DNA of 64,000 bases from Hominimerdicola alba 8. Lineage in GTDB: Bacteria > Bacillota > Clostridia > Oscillospirales > Ruminococcaceae. The stretch is from positions 145,897 through 209,896 of the forward strand of contig NZ_ADKM02000018.1 of assembly GCF_000178155.2 (NCBI RefSeq), given 5' to 3'. Below the pieces are notes generated by a model. It did not search any database. It was not told the origin of the DNA and worked only from the letters and a program-made list of their open reading frames with translations. A program made the translations under genes and the position numbers. Shown here piece after piece: positions 1 to 9,662 of this stretch. Numbering within the stretch: position 1 is the first letter of the stretch; the number at the start of each line of letters is the position of its first letter.

Positions 1-364
1 CGCCTGTGCGGTAGCGGTCGTAGAAATCCATATCCTGATTTTCTATCTTGCGGAAAAGGTGAGTCCTTATCTTGTAGACCATGCCCTGCGATGCCTTCTC
101 ATAGTACATGTTGCAGGCATACTGCATGCAGGTACGCAGAAAAGTGAAGCCTATCATGCCTGCTATCAGCCATATCAGCAGATCACGATGATCTCGCAGA
201 TTAGCCGCCGCGTTCTCGTTCGAGATGAATGTATCTATTATCCTTGACTGGAAATAGGGTGCTGTTATGTAAAGTCCGTTGCAGGCTATCGAAAGCACCA
301 GTGCCGCTATGTATGCCGCGCGGCTCTCTTTCATGTTAACCCACAGCCATTTCAGCTGGAACAT
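1..364 (-). CDS. ABC exporter, fused permease/ATPase, 5' part only
   Basis: The first ~121 codons are present; the rest lies beyond the left edge. The start is the ATG at 364, behind an AGGAGG Shine-Dalgarno. The N-terminus (MFQLKWLWVNMKESRAAY) runs into a membrane segment with IAALVLSIACNGLYITAPYF, then a second hydrophobic stretch (LLIWLIAGMIGF). This matches the first two helices of a type I ABC exporter transmembrane domain, and the later residues KIRTHLFRKIE..DMDFYDR look like the coupling-helix region of that fold. Substrate cannot be told. A likely promoter lies at 626-653, so the transcript would have a leader of about 260 nt containing repeat B1. Confidence 0.75.
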   Translation of the reverse strand, partial: MFQLKWLWVNMKESRAAYIAALVLSIACNGLYITAPYFQSRIIDTFISNENAAANLRDHRDLLIWLIAGMIGFTFLRTCMQYACNMYYEKASQGMVYKIRTHLFRKIENQDMDFYDRYRTG

Positions 365-430
365 ATTCTTCCTCCTTTACGATAATACCGTTTGTATCAT
401 GTTATTCAGCTGTCTTTCGGGCACACCGCT

Positions 431-532
431 TATAGCGATACGACTTTTTAAATTCACAGTATAAGGTCGCAGTTCCTTTGGTATATGGGTCTTGTGACCA
501 GATCTTGTCTGAATTTTAAGGAATATCGCTAT
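431..532. repeat. Family B inverted repeat, copy B1 (diverged)
   Basis: About 102 bp, beginning TATAGCGAT and ending ATCGCTAT. The arms share TTTAAATTCA/TGAATTTTAA and the inner CTTGTGACCAGATCTTGTC block with copies at 19711, 21594 and 49686. It lies in the presumed 5' leader of the ABC exporter. The rest of the 365-785 gap holds a promoter candidate and nothing else recognised. Confidence 0.7.
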
Positions 533-625
533 TATCCCCCATACGGTGGGATACTCCCCTGAAATACTATCAATGCCTGTTATATACAGCGATGTGTCCG
601 ACAGCCGAGATTTGAAATCCTATTA

Positions 626-653
626 ATTATAGCACAAGTGATTATTATTTGAA
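626..653 (-). promoter_or_regulatory. Candidate sigma-A promoter for the ABC exporter
   Basis: On the minus strand TTCAAA, 16 bp, then TATAAT (-10 at 626-631). Confidence 0.45.
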
Positions 654-785
654 TAGTAAAAACTATACTTTTCTTAACAAATCCCATTATTAAAAGAATG
701 GTAACGTTTTCGCAAAGCAAAGAAGCATCAGTCTTTCAGCCGAGCCGCTGTCTGACTGACTTTCGGGGCGATATACGCTTTCTAT

Positions 786-1061
786 TTACTGCACTTTACC
801 GCGCCTGAGCTGTTCCTCCATAAATGCGTCAAGCACCTGCGTTTCTATCTTCTCACGCGCAGATGGTGTGATAGGGTGTACGATATCGCGAAAAACGCCG
901 TTTTCATCGCGTCTGCTGGGCATGGCAACGAACAGCCTGTGTTCGCCCTGCACTATTTTAATATCATGCACTGCGAACACATCATCAAAAGTCACGCTGA
1001 CTATCCCACGCAAACGCCCATGTTCAAGTACTTTCCTTATCTTTACGCCTGTTATCTCCAT
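786..1061 (-). CDS. spoVG: Septation/sporulation regulator SpoVG
   Basis: A 91-residue protein, the usual SpoVG length. It shows the conserved ...GVKIRKV..HGRLRGIVSVTFDD.FAVHDIK core, LFVAMPSRR and FRDIVHPI..SAREKI, which are the family hallmarks. SpoVG is a small cytoplasmic nucleic-acid-binding protein that affects asymmetric septation, sporulation genes and capsule or virulence regulons in Firmicutes. The start codon at 1061 has a GAGGGA Shine-Dalgarno. It is transcribed divergently from murC. Confidence 0.95.
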   Translation of the reverse strand: MEITGVKIRKVLEHGRLRGIVSVTFDDVFAVHDIKIVQGEHRLFVAMPSRRDENGVFRDIVHPITPSAREKIETQVLDAFMEEQLRRGKVQ

Positions 1062-1248
1062 AAATTTTCCCTCTTCTCTGTCTGTCCGTAAAGTCGGCAG
1101 GACAAGCGGGCAGTCATACTGAGTTTACGCTGACCGCCTGCCCCGCTCACACTACGGGCGGGCAGATGATTTTTGTCTGCAAAAATATTTTTGCCGCAAA
1201 ATCGAAAAAATATTCTGAAAAGGTCTTTATTTTTCTGAAAAAATGTAG

Positions 1249-1254
1249 TATAAT
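1249..1254 (+). promoter_or_regulatory. -10 element of the murC promoter
   Basis: A perfect TATAAT lies 50 nt upstream of the murC start. No good -35 is visible at 16-18 bp; the upstream DNA is T/A-rich. Confidence 0.4.
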
Positions 1255-1304
1255 AAAATAGAATAAGTATTTTGATATCAACATGAAGAGAGGAGAGCAT
1301 CTCA

Positions 1305-2738
1305 ATGAGTTCTGTTCTTACAGAAGAGGTTCTTGATAAAATAAAACGTGTACATTTTATAGGTATCGGCGGTTCGGGCATGTACCCGCTGGCGCAGATA
1401 TTCCATTCAAAGGGATACGAGATAACGGGTTCTGACAACAATGAAACAGAAACGCTCGATGCTGTGCGCAAGATGGGCATAAAGGTATTCTTAGGACAGA
1501 AGGCTGAGAATATCGAGGGCGCTGAACTTATCATATACACAGCCGCTATAATGGCTGATAATCCCGAACTTATCGCCGCAAAAGCAAGCGATGCCATAGT
1601 CTGTGAGCGTGCGGAGATACTGGGTGTCATAACAGGCTGGTACTCAAATGCACTGTGCGTCTGCGGCACTCACGGCAAGACCACCACTTCCTCGATGCTG
1701 ACTGAGATATTTGTCGATGCGGGCGAGGATATAAGCTGTGTCATCGGCGGTAAACTGCCGAGTATAGGCGGTTCGGGCAGAGCGGGCAAGTCCGATAGCA
1801 TGGTGTGTGAAGCCTGCGAGTATCAGGATCATTTCCTGAAACTTTTCCCTGATGTGGCTATAATACTCAATGTTGATGCAGACCATCTGGAATATTTCAA
1901 GAATATCGAAAATATCATAAAGAGTTTTCATACATTTGCTGATATGGCGACAAAAGCTGTCATATTCAACGGCGATGATGCCAACACCCGCAAATCGCTG
2001 GAGGGCATTTCGGGCAAGGAACTTATCAGTTTCGGCTGGGACAGAAAGAATGACTATTCTGCCGAGATAATAAGCAAGCAGGGGCTTGTGACAAAGTTCA
2101 GGGTGTTCTTTAAGGGCGAACCTGCCGCCGAGATGGAGATAAATGTTCCCGGTGACCACAATGTGGTGAATGCTCTTGCCGCCATAGCCGCCGCAAGGTA
2201 TTCGGGTCTTAGCTTTGAGGACGCGGCAAAAGGTCTTGCCGCTTTTCACGGCGCTATAAGACGCTTCCAGCTGATAGACAAGGTGGGCGGCATAACGATA
2301 GTCGATGACTATGCGCATCACCCCGCTGAGATAGCTGTTACGCTCAAAGCCGCTAAGGGGCTGGACTTCAACAGAGTGTGGGCAGTTTTCCAGCCTTTCA
2401 CCTATTCGCGCACAGAGATACTGATGGACGATTTCGCACGAGCGCTGGAAATAGCTGATATCTCGGTCATCACCGATATCATGGGCAGCCGCGAAAAGAA
2501 CGAACACGGCATCTATACCGAGATGCTGGGCGCTAAAACAAAGAACGCAGTATGGTTCAACACTCCGCATCATGTGGTCGATAAGCAGACCGCTGAACAG
2601 AAGGAAAAGAATTTCGATGAATGTATCGACTATATCATAAAAAACAAACAGCAGGGCGATATCGTCATCACCTTAGGATGCGGCGATGTTTACAAACTTG
2701 CAAAGAAACTGGCAAAAAGGCTGAATTCCGCCGATTAA
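1305..2738 (+). CDS. murC: UDP-N-acetylmuramate--L-alanine ligase
   Basis: This cytoplasmic ligase joins L-Ala to UDP-MurNAc, the first peptide-stem step of peptidoglycan synthesis. The protein is 477 residues. The N-terminal UDP-binding domain starts HFIGIGGSGM. The ATP loop GTHGKTTT is at residues 121-128. EACEYQDHFL and LNVDADHLEYF follow, with DDYAHHPAEI opening the C-terminal Rossmann domain. This order is diagnostic for MurC rather than MurD/E/F. The start is ATG at 1305 behind AGGAGAG. Twelve bases separate it from lexA, so the two are probably co-transcribed. Confidence 0.93.
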   Translation: MSSVLTEEVLDKIKRVHFIGIGGSGMYPLAQIFHSKGYEITGSDNNETETLDAVRKMGIKVFLGQKAENIEGAELIIYTAAIMADNPELIAAKASDAIVCERAEILGVITGWYSNALCVCGTHGKTTTSSMLTEIFVDAGEDISCVIGGKLPSIGGSGRAGKSDSMVCEACEYQDHFLKLFPDVAIILNVDADHLEYFKNIENIIKSFHTFADMATKAVIFNGDDANTRKSLEGISGKELISFGWDRKNDYSAEIISKQGLVTKFRVFFKGEPAAEMEINVPGDHNVVNALAAIAAARYSGLSFEDAAKGLAAFHGAIRRFQLIDKVGGITIVDDYAHHPAEIAVTLKAAKGLDFNRVWAVFQPFTYSRTEILMDDFARALEIADISVITDIMGSREKNEHGIYTEMLGAKTKNAVWFNTPHHVVDKQTAEQKEKNFDECIDYIIKNKQQGDIVITLGCGDVYKLAKKLAKRLNSAD

Positions 2739-2750
2739 GGAGGGATACCA

Positions 2751-3335
2751 ATGAAAGTCACCGAGAACGAGCGCAAGGTCTTTGAATTTATCAAATCGAG
2801 GGTCGAAGAGGGTTATCCTCCGACGGTGCGCGAGGTGTGCAACTATTTCGGGTTCAAATCCACATCGACCGCACACAGGTACATCAAAAGCCTGACTGAC
2901 AAGGGCTTTCTTGAAAAGGGCGATAACCAGAACCGCGCCATCAGGCTGGTGGGCGGCAGCGGCATGCTTATACCGCTGGTAGGCACTGTTACAGCAGGCA
3001 CACCCATAACCGCTATCGAGTATGTCAGCGAATATATCAGCTTTCAGCCTGCAAGGAATTACAGTTCTCCCCTGTTCGCGCTTAAAGTCAGGGGCGAGTC
3101 GATGATAAATGCGGCTATACTTGACGGAGATTTGGTAGTTGTCGAACAGACACCCGTTGCATCAAACGGCGAGATAGTCGTGGCTATGGTAGACGGTCAG
3201 GACGCTACGGTGAAGACTTTTTACAAAGAGGACGGACATTTCAGGCTGCAGCCCGAAAATGACCACATGGAACCCATAATCGTTGACAGCGTGGATATCC
3301 TCGGAAAAGTCGTTGGCGTTATCAGATATATCTGA
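2751..3335 (+). CDS. lexA: SOS repressor LexA
   Basis: A 194-residue LexA. The N-terminal winged helix-turn-helix (residues ~1-66, PTVREVCNYFGFKSTSTAHRYIKSL) binds SOS operators. The C-terminal S24-type domain carries the self-cleavage Ala82-Gly83 bond, the serine nucleophile Ser117 (VRGESM) and the general base Lys155 (ATVKTF). RecA filaments stimulate autocleavage and derepress DNA-repair genes. An AAGGAGG Shine-Dalgarno precedes the ATG. I did not find a clear GAAC-N4-GTTC box just upstream, so autoregulation is not shown by the sequence. Confidence 0.96.
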   Translation: MKVTENERKVFEFIKSRVEEGYPPTVREVCNYFGFKSTSTAHRYIKSLTDKGFLEKGDNQNRAIRLVGGSGMLIPLVGTVTAGTPITAIEYVSEYISFQPARNYSSPLFALKVRGESMINAAILDGDLVVVEQTPVASNGEIVVAMVDGQDATVKTFYKEDGHFRLQPENDHMEPIIVDSVDILGKVVGVIRYI

Positions 3336-3369
3336 CCCTGCTGCAAAGGAAAGGTAAGGTAGTATATAA

Positions 3370-4155
3370 ATGAATATAAAATGCAGATTTTGCGGCGCAA
3401 GCGTTGAGAGCACAGCAAAAATTTGCCCCGGCTGCGGCAAAGTCATGCCCGCTTACAGAGGTTCTGAACTGAAAAATCAGAGCAGTTTCACAAATGCAAA
3501 CAATAATGACGGTCTGACAGGCAGCCGTATACGCACACAGACTCCTTATGCCGCCAACCGTTCGGGCAGACAGATGGACAAACTCGACCCGAATTACGGC
3601 ACAGCAAAGGCAAGGCGGGAACATCTGCCAGAAAACTACGACCCCAGAAAAGACAGAAACAAGCAGCCGTTCCAGACAGTTGCAGGCAGCGGCAAGCAGA
3701 AAAACCGCAGTCTGGTAGGTCACGGACTCGCATCTGTTATAAAGTTCGTCATCATCATAGCGATAGGTCTGGTGCTTTACGCGGTGGGCAGAGTTTTCAT
3801 AACTTCACACTCAAACTACGATTTCAAGCTGGATAAAGACATCAAGCTGGAAAGCAAGAGTTACAGTGAGGCTTTCGACAACTATTTCGAGAAGACCAAA
3901 TGGTGGTTCGACTTCAGCACCAACAAGGTCACTTTCACAGGCACTACCGCTGACGGTGAAGAGTATGAGATGGTCTTCGGCAGAGCGCCTGACGGTCAGA
4001 CAGCTGTCACCAAACTTTACATAGACGGCGAAAAGATAATGAACGAAGATAACAATATCATGAACAATTATATACTCGGCACTTTCATGGCAGAAGGCGA
4101 GATAAAACACGCATCTGCACTGGGCAAGGGCGCTGAGAATGTCAATGACCAGTAA
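3370..4155 (+). CDS. Zinc-ribbon single-pass membrane protein of unknown function
   Basis: A 261-residue protein. It opens with a treble-clef zinc ribbon (Cys5-x2-Cys8 ... Cys19-x2-Cys22, CRFCG/CPGCG). A charged, low-complexity linker of about 90 residues follows, then one membrane helix near residues 124-143 (VIKFVIIIAIGLVLYAVG) and an extracytoplasmic C-terminal domain of about 115 residues. Firmicutes have many such zinc_ribbon_2 membrane proteins without assigned function. It lies 34 nt after lexA and ends at a strong terminator, so it may be the last gene of a murC-lexA transcript. Confidence 0.7.
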   Translation: MNIKCRFCGASVESTAKICPGCGKVMPAYRGSELKNQSSFTNANNNDGLTGSRIRTQTPYAANRSGRQMDKLDPNYGTAKARREHLPENYDPRKDRNKQPFQTVAGSGKQKNRSLVGHGLASVIKFVIIIAIGLVLYAVGRVFITSHSNYDFKLDKDIKLESKSYSEAFDNYFEKTKWWFDFSTNKVTFTGTTADGEEYEMVFGRAPDGQTAVTKLYIDGEKIMNEDNNIMNNYILGTFMAEGEIKHASALGKGAENVNDQ

Positions 4156-4168
4156 ATCTATAAGAATG

Positions 4169-4198
4169 AGCCGCAGCATTGGACGCTGCGGCTTTTTT
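4169..4198 (+). terminator. Rho-independent terminator
   Basis: AGCCGCAGC / GCTGCGGCT stem followed by six T, 13 nt after the zinc-ribbon gene. Confidence 0.9.
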
Positions 4199-4380
4199 AT
4201 TTCTCTGCGGGCATCTGTCGGGCAGCCGTTTTTTCAACATCGATGACCGCAAAAAGTTGAAAACTTCGCCCCGCAGCGGCAGCTTTTTGACTTATATCGC
4301 CCTAAAGGGCTTGAAATCGGGAGAAAAATATGCTATAATAATGTGTAAAGCTATTTTTGTACTAACAGGAGAACAAGCCT

Positions 4381-5370
4381 ATGATGATAATGAATTCCCT
4401 GTGCGCACTGGCGCTGGGCTTTGCACTGGATATGATGCTTGGCGATGCAGGCGGCTCGATGAACCCCGTCAATATGGTCAAACGCCTTGTGGCAAAGCTG
4501 GAAAATATACTCAAAAACGCTTATCTCGAATCACCTGAAGCCCAGAATATGGCGGGCATAATGCTGGTGGCTATGACACTGCTGATATGTATGGGCATAA
4601 GCGTGGCGCTGCTGCTGCTTTGCTATAAGCTGAATGTAGTTGTCGGCATCATCATGGAGGGTCTGCTTTGCTGGTTCTCGATATCGGGCAGAGATATGCG
4701 CCGCAGTCTGCTGGGCGTTTATCGCGGTGTCAGGACTGATAATATCAGCAGCACCCGCCGCTATCTCAAAAAGCTGACAGACCGCGATATCGATGACCTG
4801 AGCACCGCCGAATGCGCAAAATGTGCAGTAGAGGCAGCTTCCGAAAACGTGGTGGATATCGTGGTAGCACCGATGTTCTGGGCATGTATTTTCGGCGGAC
4901 TGGGCGCAGTTTTTTGCAGAGTTGTCAATATAATGGATAACACGGTCGGATTCAAGGACAAAGAACACCTGTACTTTGGCAGAGTCGCCGCGAAGCTGGA
5001 CGATGTAGTGATGTTCCTGCCTGCAAGACTTGCAGCAGCTTTCATGCGTGCAGATGCGGCTTTCCTCAGACTGGACAGGAAAAACGCAGCCGAGATATAC
5101 GCCCGCGACAAGCGACATTCGCCTAGCCCAAATTCGGGCTGCACTATGGCAGTGGCAGCAGGCGCACTTGACATTCAGCTGGGCGGCAATGAAAGCAGGA
5201 ATGGTCATGTCACACGCCGCCAGCGCATCGGTGATGACCTGCACCCCATCAGCTGCAACGAAGTTTTCTGGATAAGCCAGCTTCTCACAGGCACATCGGC
5301 TTTCGCGATGGTATTTGCGGCATTCATACGTACCGCAGCGTATCTGATAACGATACAGATAATAAAGTAA
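4381..5370 (+). CDS. cobD: Adenosylcobinamide-phosphate synthase
   Basis: CobD/CbiB is an integral membrane enzyme that joins the aminopropanol side chain to adenosylcobyric acid in cobalamin synthesis. The 329-residue protein is of family length. It keeps LGFALDMMLGD.....NPVNMVKRL at the N-terminus, the conserved CAVEAASENVVDIVVAPMFW segment and KRHSPSPNSGCTMAVAAGALDIQLGG. Several hydrophobic helices are present (LLICMGISVALLLLCY and others). The start is the first of three close ATG codons, behind AGGAGAA. No other B12 gene lies nearby, so it is a stand-alone salvage or late-pathway gene here. Confidence 0.93.
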   Translation: MMIMNSLCALALGFALDMMLGDAGGSMNPVNMVKRLVAKLENILKNAYLESPEAQNMAGIMLVAMTLLICMGISVALLLLCYKLNVVVGIIMEGLLCWFSISGRDMRRSLLGVYRGVRTDNISSTRRYLKKLTDRDIDDLSTAECAKCAVEAASENVVDIVVAPMFWACIFGGLGAVFCRVVNIMDNTVGFKDKEHLYFGRVAAKLDDVVMFLPARLAAAFMRADAAFLRLDRKNAAEIYARDKRHSPSPNSGCTMAVAAGALDIQLGGNESRNGHVTRRQRIGDDLHPISCNEVFWISQLLTGTSAFAMVFAAFIRTAAYLITIQIIK

Positions 5371-5371
5371 A

Positions 5372-5412
5372 AAAAGTGCGTGGCGGAAAATTTCCGAACA
5401 CGCACTTTTCAT
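5372..5412 (+). terminator. Terminator after cobD
   Basis: AAAAGTGCGTG / CACGCACTTTT stem extended by an inner GGAAA/TTTCC, directly after the cobD stop. Confidence 0.85.
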
Positions 5413-5426
5413 TTGCAACGCCGCAA

Positions 5427-5460
5427 AAAACTCCTGTCCCGCGTGAGGACAGGAGTTTTA
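5427..5460. terminator. Second hairpin, probable bidirectional terminator
   Basis: AAAACTCCTGTCC / GGACAGGAGTTTT perfect 13-bp stem with a 7-nt loop, flanked by A- and T-runs so it can act on either strand. It lies between convergent cobD and the CmpB-type gene. Confidence 0.75.
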
Positions 5461-5470
5461 TCTATTATTT

Positions 5471-5631
5471 TTATGTCTATCCCTTTAGCACACCAGCTTA
5501 AAATGCTGTAAACAAAAGGATAATTGAGCGTTGTATATCTTTCCCCCGCCGCAGGCGGGGGAAAGATATACGCAAGCCACCTTAAGTTCTGTAAAACCGC
5601 CGTTTTTGTGGTGTGTCAGCGGGATAACCAC
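5471..5631. repeat. Family A element, copy A1 (MITE-like)
   Basis: About 160 bp. The left end reads TATCCCTTTAGCACACCA and the right end TGGTGTGTCAGCGGGATAACCAC, imperfect inverted repeats of each other. A GC-rich hairpin (CCCCCGCC...GGCGGGGG) sits in the middle. The right end stops 2 nt before the stop codon of the minus-strand gene at 5634. Direct repeats ATTATTTTT lie close to both ends, slightly offset. Confidence 0.85.
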
Positions 5632-5633
5632 GA

Positions 5634-6440
5634 TTATTTTTTCTTTATCTTGTCGATATTCTTGTTGATGTTTTCTCTGATATTCTCGACTTTCAGATTT
5701 TCGCGCAGCGCACCCACCGAGAAATTCTCGCGGAACTCACGGTATCTTTCAAGGCTGTTGTGCAGTGTATCGGAAAATCTCAGCGGGACGAAGAAATGTG
5801 AAACGCCTTTCGTCTTTTCGCGGAAAGATTCTATCTGCGCCCTCAGTTCGTCTATCTTGACGATTATGTTATGTTCGCGGGCGAACTCTGCAATATTGAC
5901 GATGTTGTTGATGGATATTGCAAGGTCGATAAAGAACACACCGTAGTAAAGCCCCACAAAAAACGTGAACTGCAAGTTGTCTGTCAGATATTTCACGGTG
6001 CTTGTGATGGGCGGGTCAAGCACAAATACATAGCCAACGCTCAGCACCAGCCAGAAAAAGCTGTACATCGGGCAGATGATGCCCTTGATATTCCCCCAAA
6101 ACTGCGTATAATCCCACAGCATTATTTTCAGCTTGAGAATGAATATCAGCCCCGTGAAGTATTCCAGCGCCGTTATGCAAGCCGCCATTATCAGGAACAG
6201 CACCAGCTTGCGCAGCCGCCCGTCATTTATCGGCAGAATGTTCTCCAGCCGCCGCAGCCAGAACAGCAGCAGCAGTGCAAAACCGTAAAGCGGCAGATAC
6301 GGTCCTGTCAGAAATCCCGGATTGAGCCACTTGCGCTCAACATTCACAGGGTCAAAAAACTTTCGGTAGAAAAATTCCAGCACCCAGCCTATCATGCTTC
6401 CCAAAGCAAACAGATAGGCAGTCTGAATAAATGGCAGCAT
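5634..6440 (-). CDS. Putative ABC-transporter type IV (CmpB-like) membrane protein
   Basis: A 268-residue protein with about six hydrophobic helices (LFALGSMIGWVLEFFYRKFF, LYGFALLLLFWL, LVLFLIMAACITALEYFTGL, MYSFFWLVLSVGYVFV, FTFFVGLYYGVFFIDLAI). A charged C-terminal tail of about 90 residues is rich in Glu, Lys and Arg and probably helical. SMIGWVLE, NPGFL.GPYLPLYGF and ALEYFTG..L are hallmarks of the CmpB-like permease family, whose transport role is unproven. It stands alone and reads toward cobD. Confidence 0.75.
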   Translation of the reverse strand: MLPFIQTAYLFALGSMIGWVLEFFYRKFFDPVNVERKWLNPGFLTGPYLPLYGFALLLLFWLRRLENILPINDGRLRKLVLFLIMAACITALEYFTGLIFILKLKIMLWDYTQFWGNIKGIICPMYSFFWLVLSVGYVFVLDPPITSTVKYLTDNLQFTFFVGLYYGVFFIDLAISINNIVNIAEFAREHNIIVKIDELRAQIESFREKTKGVSHFFVPLRFSDTLHNSLERYREFRENFSVGALRENLKVENIRENINKNIDKIKKK

Positions 6441-6540
6441 ATGTCAACTCCTTCCGTCTTTTTCTCTATACTATTTTAACCTATTTTTACTCTTATGTCA
6501 ATAAAGATCTCACATTTTGTATAAAACGCAACGTAATATG

Positions 6541-6570
6541 CAAAAAAAGGCAGAGCCAAAACTCTGCCTT
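6541..6570 (-). terminator. Terminator after guaB
   Basis: On the minus strand AAGGCAGAG / CTCTGCCTT followed by seven T. Confidence 0.9.
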
Positions 6571-6586
6571 GTAGATCTCTGTTAAA

Positions 6587-8144
<1,558 letters not shown>

Positions 8145-8366
8145 CGGAGATATTGCAAATTAAATATTAATTTTTTCACCTGTATTCTGCTGACTTTTAC
8201 ACGCTGAAACACCGCACCGTGACCTGAAACATTTTGCCGCCTTACGCAGAGATCTTCTGACAAAGCGCGGCGTTATACCTGTACGATACCCCGATGCTGC
8301 GGCACTGTAAAGTGCGCTTGATGATATTATCTTCCACCGCCATGACTGTGCCGAAAACTGCTGTGG

Positions 8367-8395
8367 TTGACAACCGCACACCTTTGTAGTATAAT
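8367..8395 (+). promoter_or_regulatory. Consensus sigma-A promoter upstream of the dockerin genes
   Basis: TTGACA, 17 bp, TATAAT, with both hexamers perfect. It lies 278 nt before the dockerin gene at 8673. The transcript would pass a CCGCTGAC/GTCAGCGG hairpin (8443-8461) and the whole of element A2. The remaining DNA from 8145 to 8366 shows nothing convincing. Confidence 0.75.
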
Positions 8396-8484
8396 TATTA
8401 ATATAGTGCATCTTTGCAGTGTCTAAATTGAAAATACAGTCTTTCCGCTGACCCGTCAGCGGAACAGTATTGGCAAAAAAAATA

Positions 8485-8649
8485 TGGTTATCCCTTTAAC
8501 ACATCACACAAAAATGCCTATATATCGCGGAAACAATGAGTTGATGTTATCCTTCCCCCCGCCGTAGGCGGGGGGGGGGAAGGATAACCGCCAACTATTT
8601 CAAGTTCCAATATAACATCGTTTATTGTGGTGTCAGCGGGATAACCACA
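8485..8649. repeat. Family A element, copy A2
   Basis: About 165 bp. Left end TGGTTATCCCTTTAACACATCA, right end GTGGTGTCAGCGGGATAACCAC. A central run of C and G forms a hairpin within GTTATCCTTCCCCCC...GGGGGAAGGATAAC. It ends 24 nt before the dockerin gene, in its 5' leader. Confidence 0.85.
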
Positions 8650-8672
8650 CAAAAATAACGGAGGTCTTACCT

Positions 8673-9647
8673 ATGAATAAAACAGCAGCATTCATCACCG
8701 CAGCCGCACTGATGCTGACAGGCACAGTCAGCGCAGCAGCAGCTAAAAATATCAGGGGCGATGTAAACGGTGACGGCAGCGTAAATGTCACCGATATAGC
8801 TAAGACGGCAGCCCATGTAAAGACGGTAAAAATGCTTGACAAGGAGAGCATTGCGGCAGCAGATGTCAACAGTGACGGCAAAGTGAATGTCACCGATGTA
8901 TCGCTGATAGCCGCATACGTAAAGGGCGTAAAGCAGCTGCCTGCCGACCCAAACAATGCTGACGAAACTTTTGAGGGATATAATGCTTTCCTGATGTTTG
9001 CCGACAAGGATATGAACTGGGGCAACTGGAACGGTCAGGGATATCTCGGTCAGCCGTCTTTCGGCGTTGATGCAGATGTCACTGCTGACGGCACATACAC
9101 AGTCAGCATCACACGAAACAGCATACAGGCGCGTGATGACGCGGGACTGAACGAGAGTTTGCAGTTTGAAGAATACTGGGACGGTTCAAAGTATCTCAAG
9201 GGTGCTGAGGGTGCGACCATGCTGTGCGTAGATATCACAGGACTGCTGGACGGCACTCTGTCGGCTGACGGCAACGAGCTGGAGGGTTTCCTTGAAGACG
9301 GCGAAAATGCGGGCATCAACAAGAAAATCAAGGGCAGATATCACGGTGATGAGATAAATGTTGAGCTGGTCAGCATTGAAGCTGACGGCTGGGAAGTCGA
9401 TTTTGACCCCGCTAAGGTGAGGTACGGCAACCTTGATGAAGAAGACAACTGTTACCGCATCGAGATAGCGAACCTGATGCTGAACGATGCCGATGATGCC
9501 GCCATAGATGTGAACGAACTCAGTTTCTATGATTCGCTGAGCGTGACATTCAGAATAACGGGCATCGGCAGTGTTTCCTACGATGACACCCCCGATGACG
9601 GCGGCGAAGCATGGGACTGGTCGGAACTTGGGAACGCAAATAATTAA
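8673..9647 (+). CDS. Secreted protein with N-terminal dockerin
   Basis: A 324-residue protein starting at ATG 8673, with GGAGG 8 nt upstream. It has a signal peptide (AAFITAAALMLTGTVSAAAA), then a type I dockerin at residues ~27-90 with two calcium loops (DVNGDGSVNVTD and DVNSDGKVNVTD). Dockerins dock enzymes on cohesin scaffoldins, so the protein is probably extracellular and cellulosome-associated. The C-terminal ~230 residues (W-rich MNWGNWNGQGYLGQ, then DADVTADGTYTVSI) look like a beta-sandwich carbohydrate-binding or unknown module. No catalytic motif is visible. The next dockerin gene starts 15 nt on. Confidence 0.8.
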   Translation: MNKTAAFITAAALMLTGTVSAAAAKNIRGDVNGDGSVNVTDIAKTAAHVKTVKMLDKESIAAADVNSDGKVNVTDVSLIAAYVKGVKQLPADPNNADETFEGYNAFLMFADKDMNWGNWNGQGYLGQPSFGVDADVTADGTYTVSITRNSIQARDDAGLNESLQFEEYWDGSKYLKGAEGATMLCVDITGLLDGTLSADGNELEGFLEDGENAGINKKIKGRYHGDEINVELVSIEADGWEVDFDPAKVRYGNLDEEDNCYRIEIANLMLNDADDAAIDVNELSFYDSLSVTFRITGIGSVSYDDTPDDGGEAWDWSELGNANN

Positions 9648-9662
9648 AACGAGGTTTTGGAT

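Noticed and set aside
8160..8411. 83-codon minus-strand ORF
   Set aside because: No Shine-Dalgarno, unusual composition, no family resemblance, and it spans the perfect plus-strand promoter at 8367.
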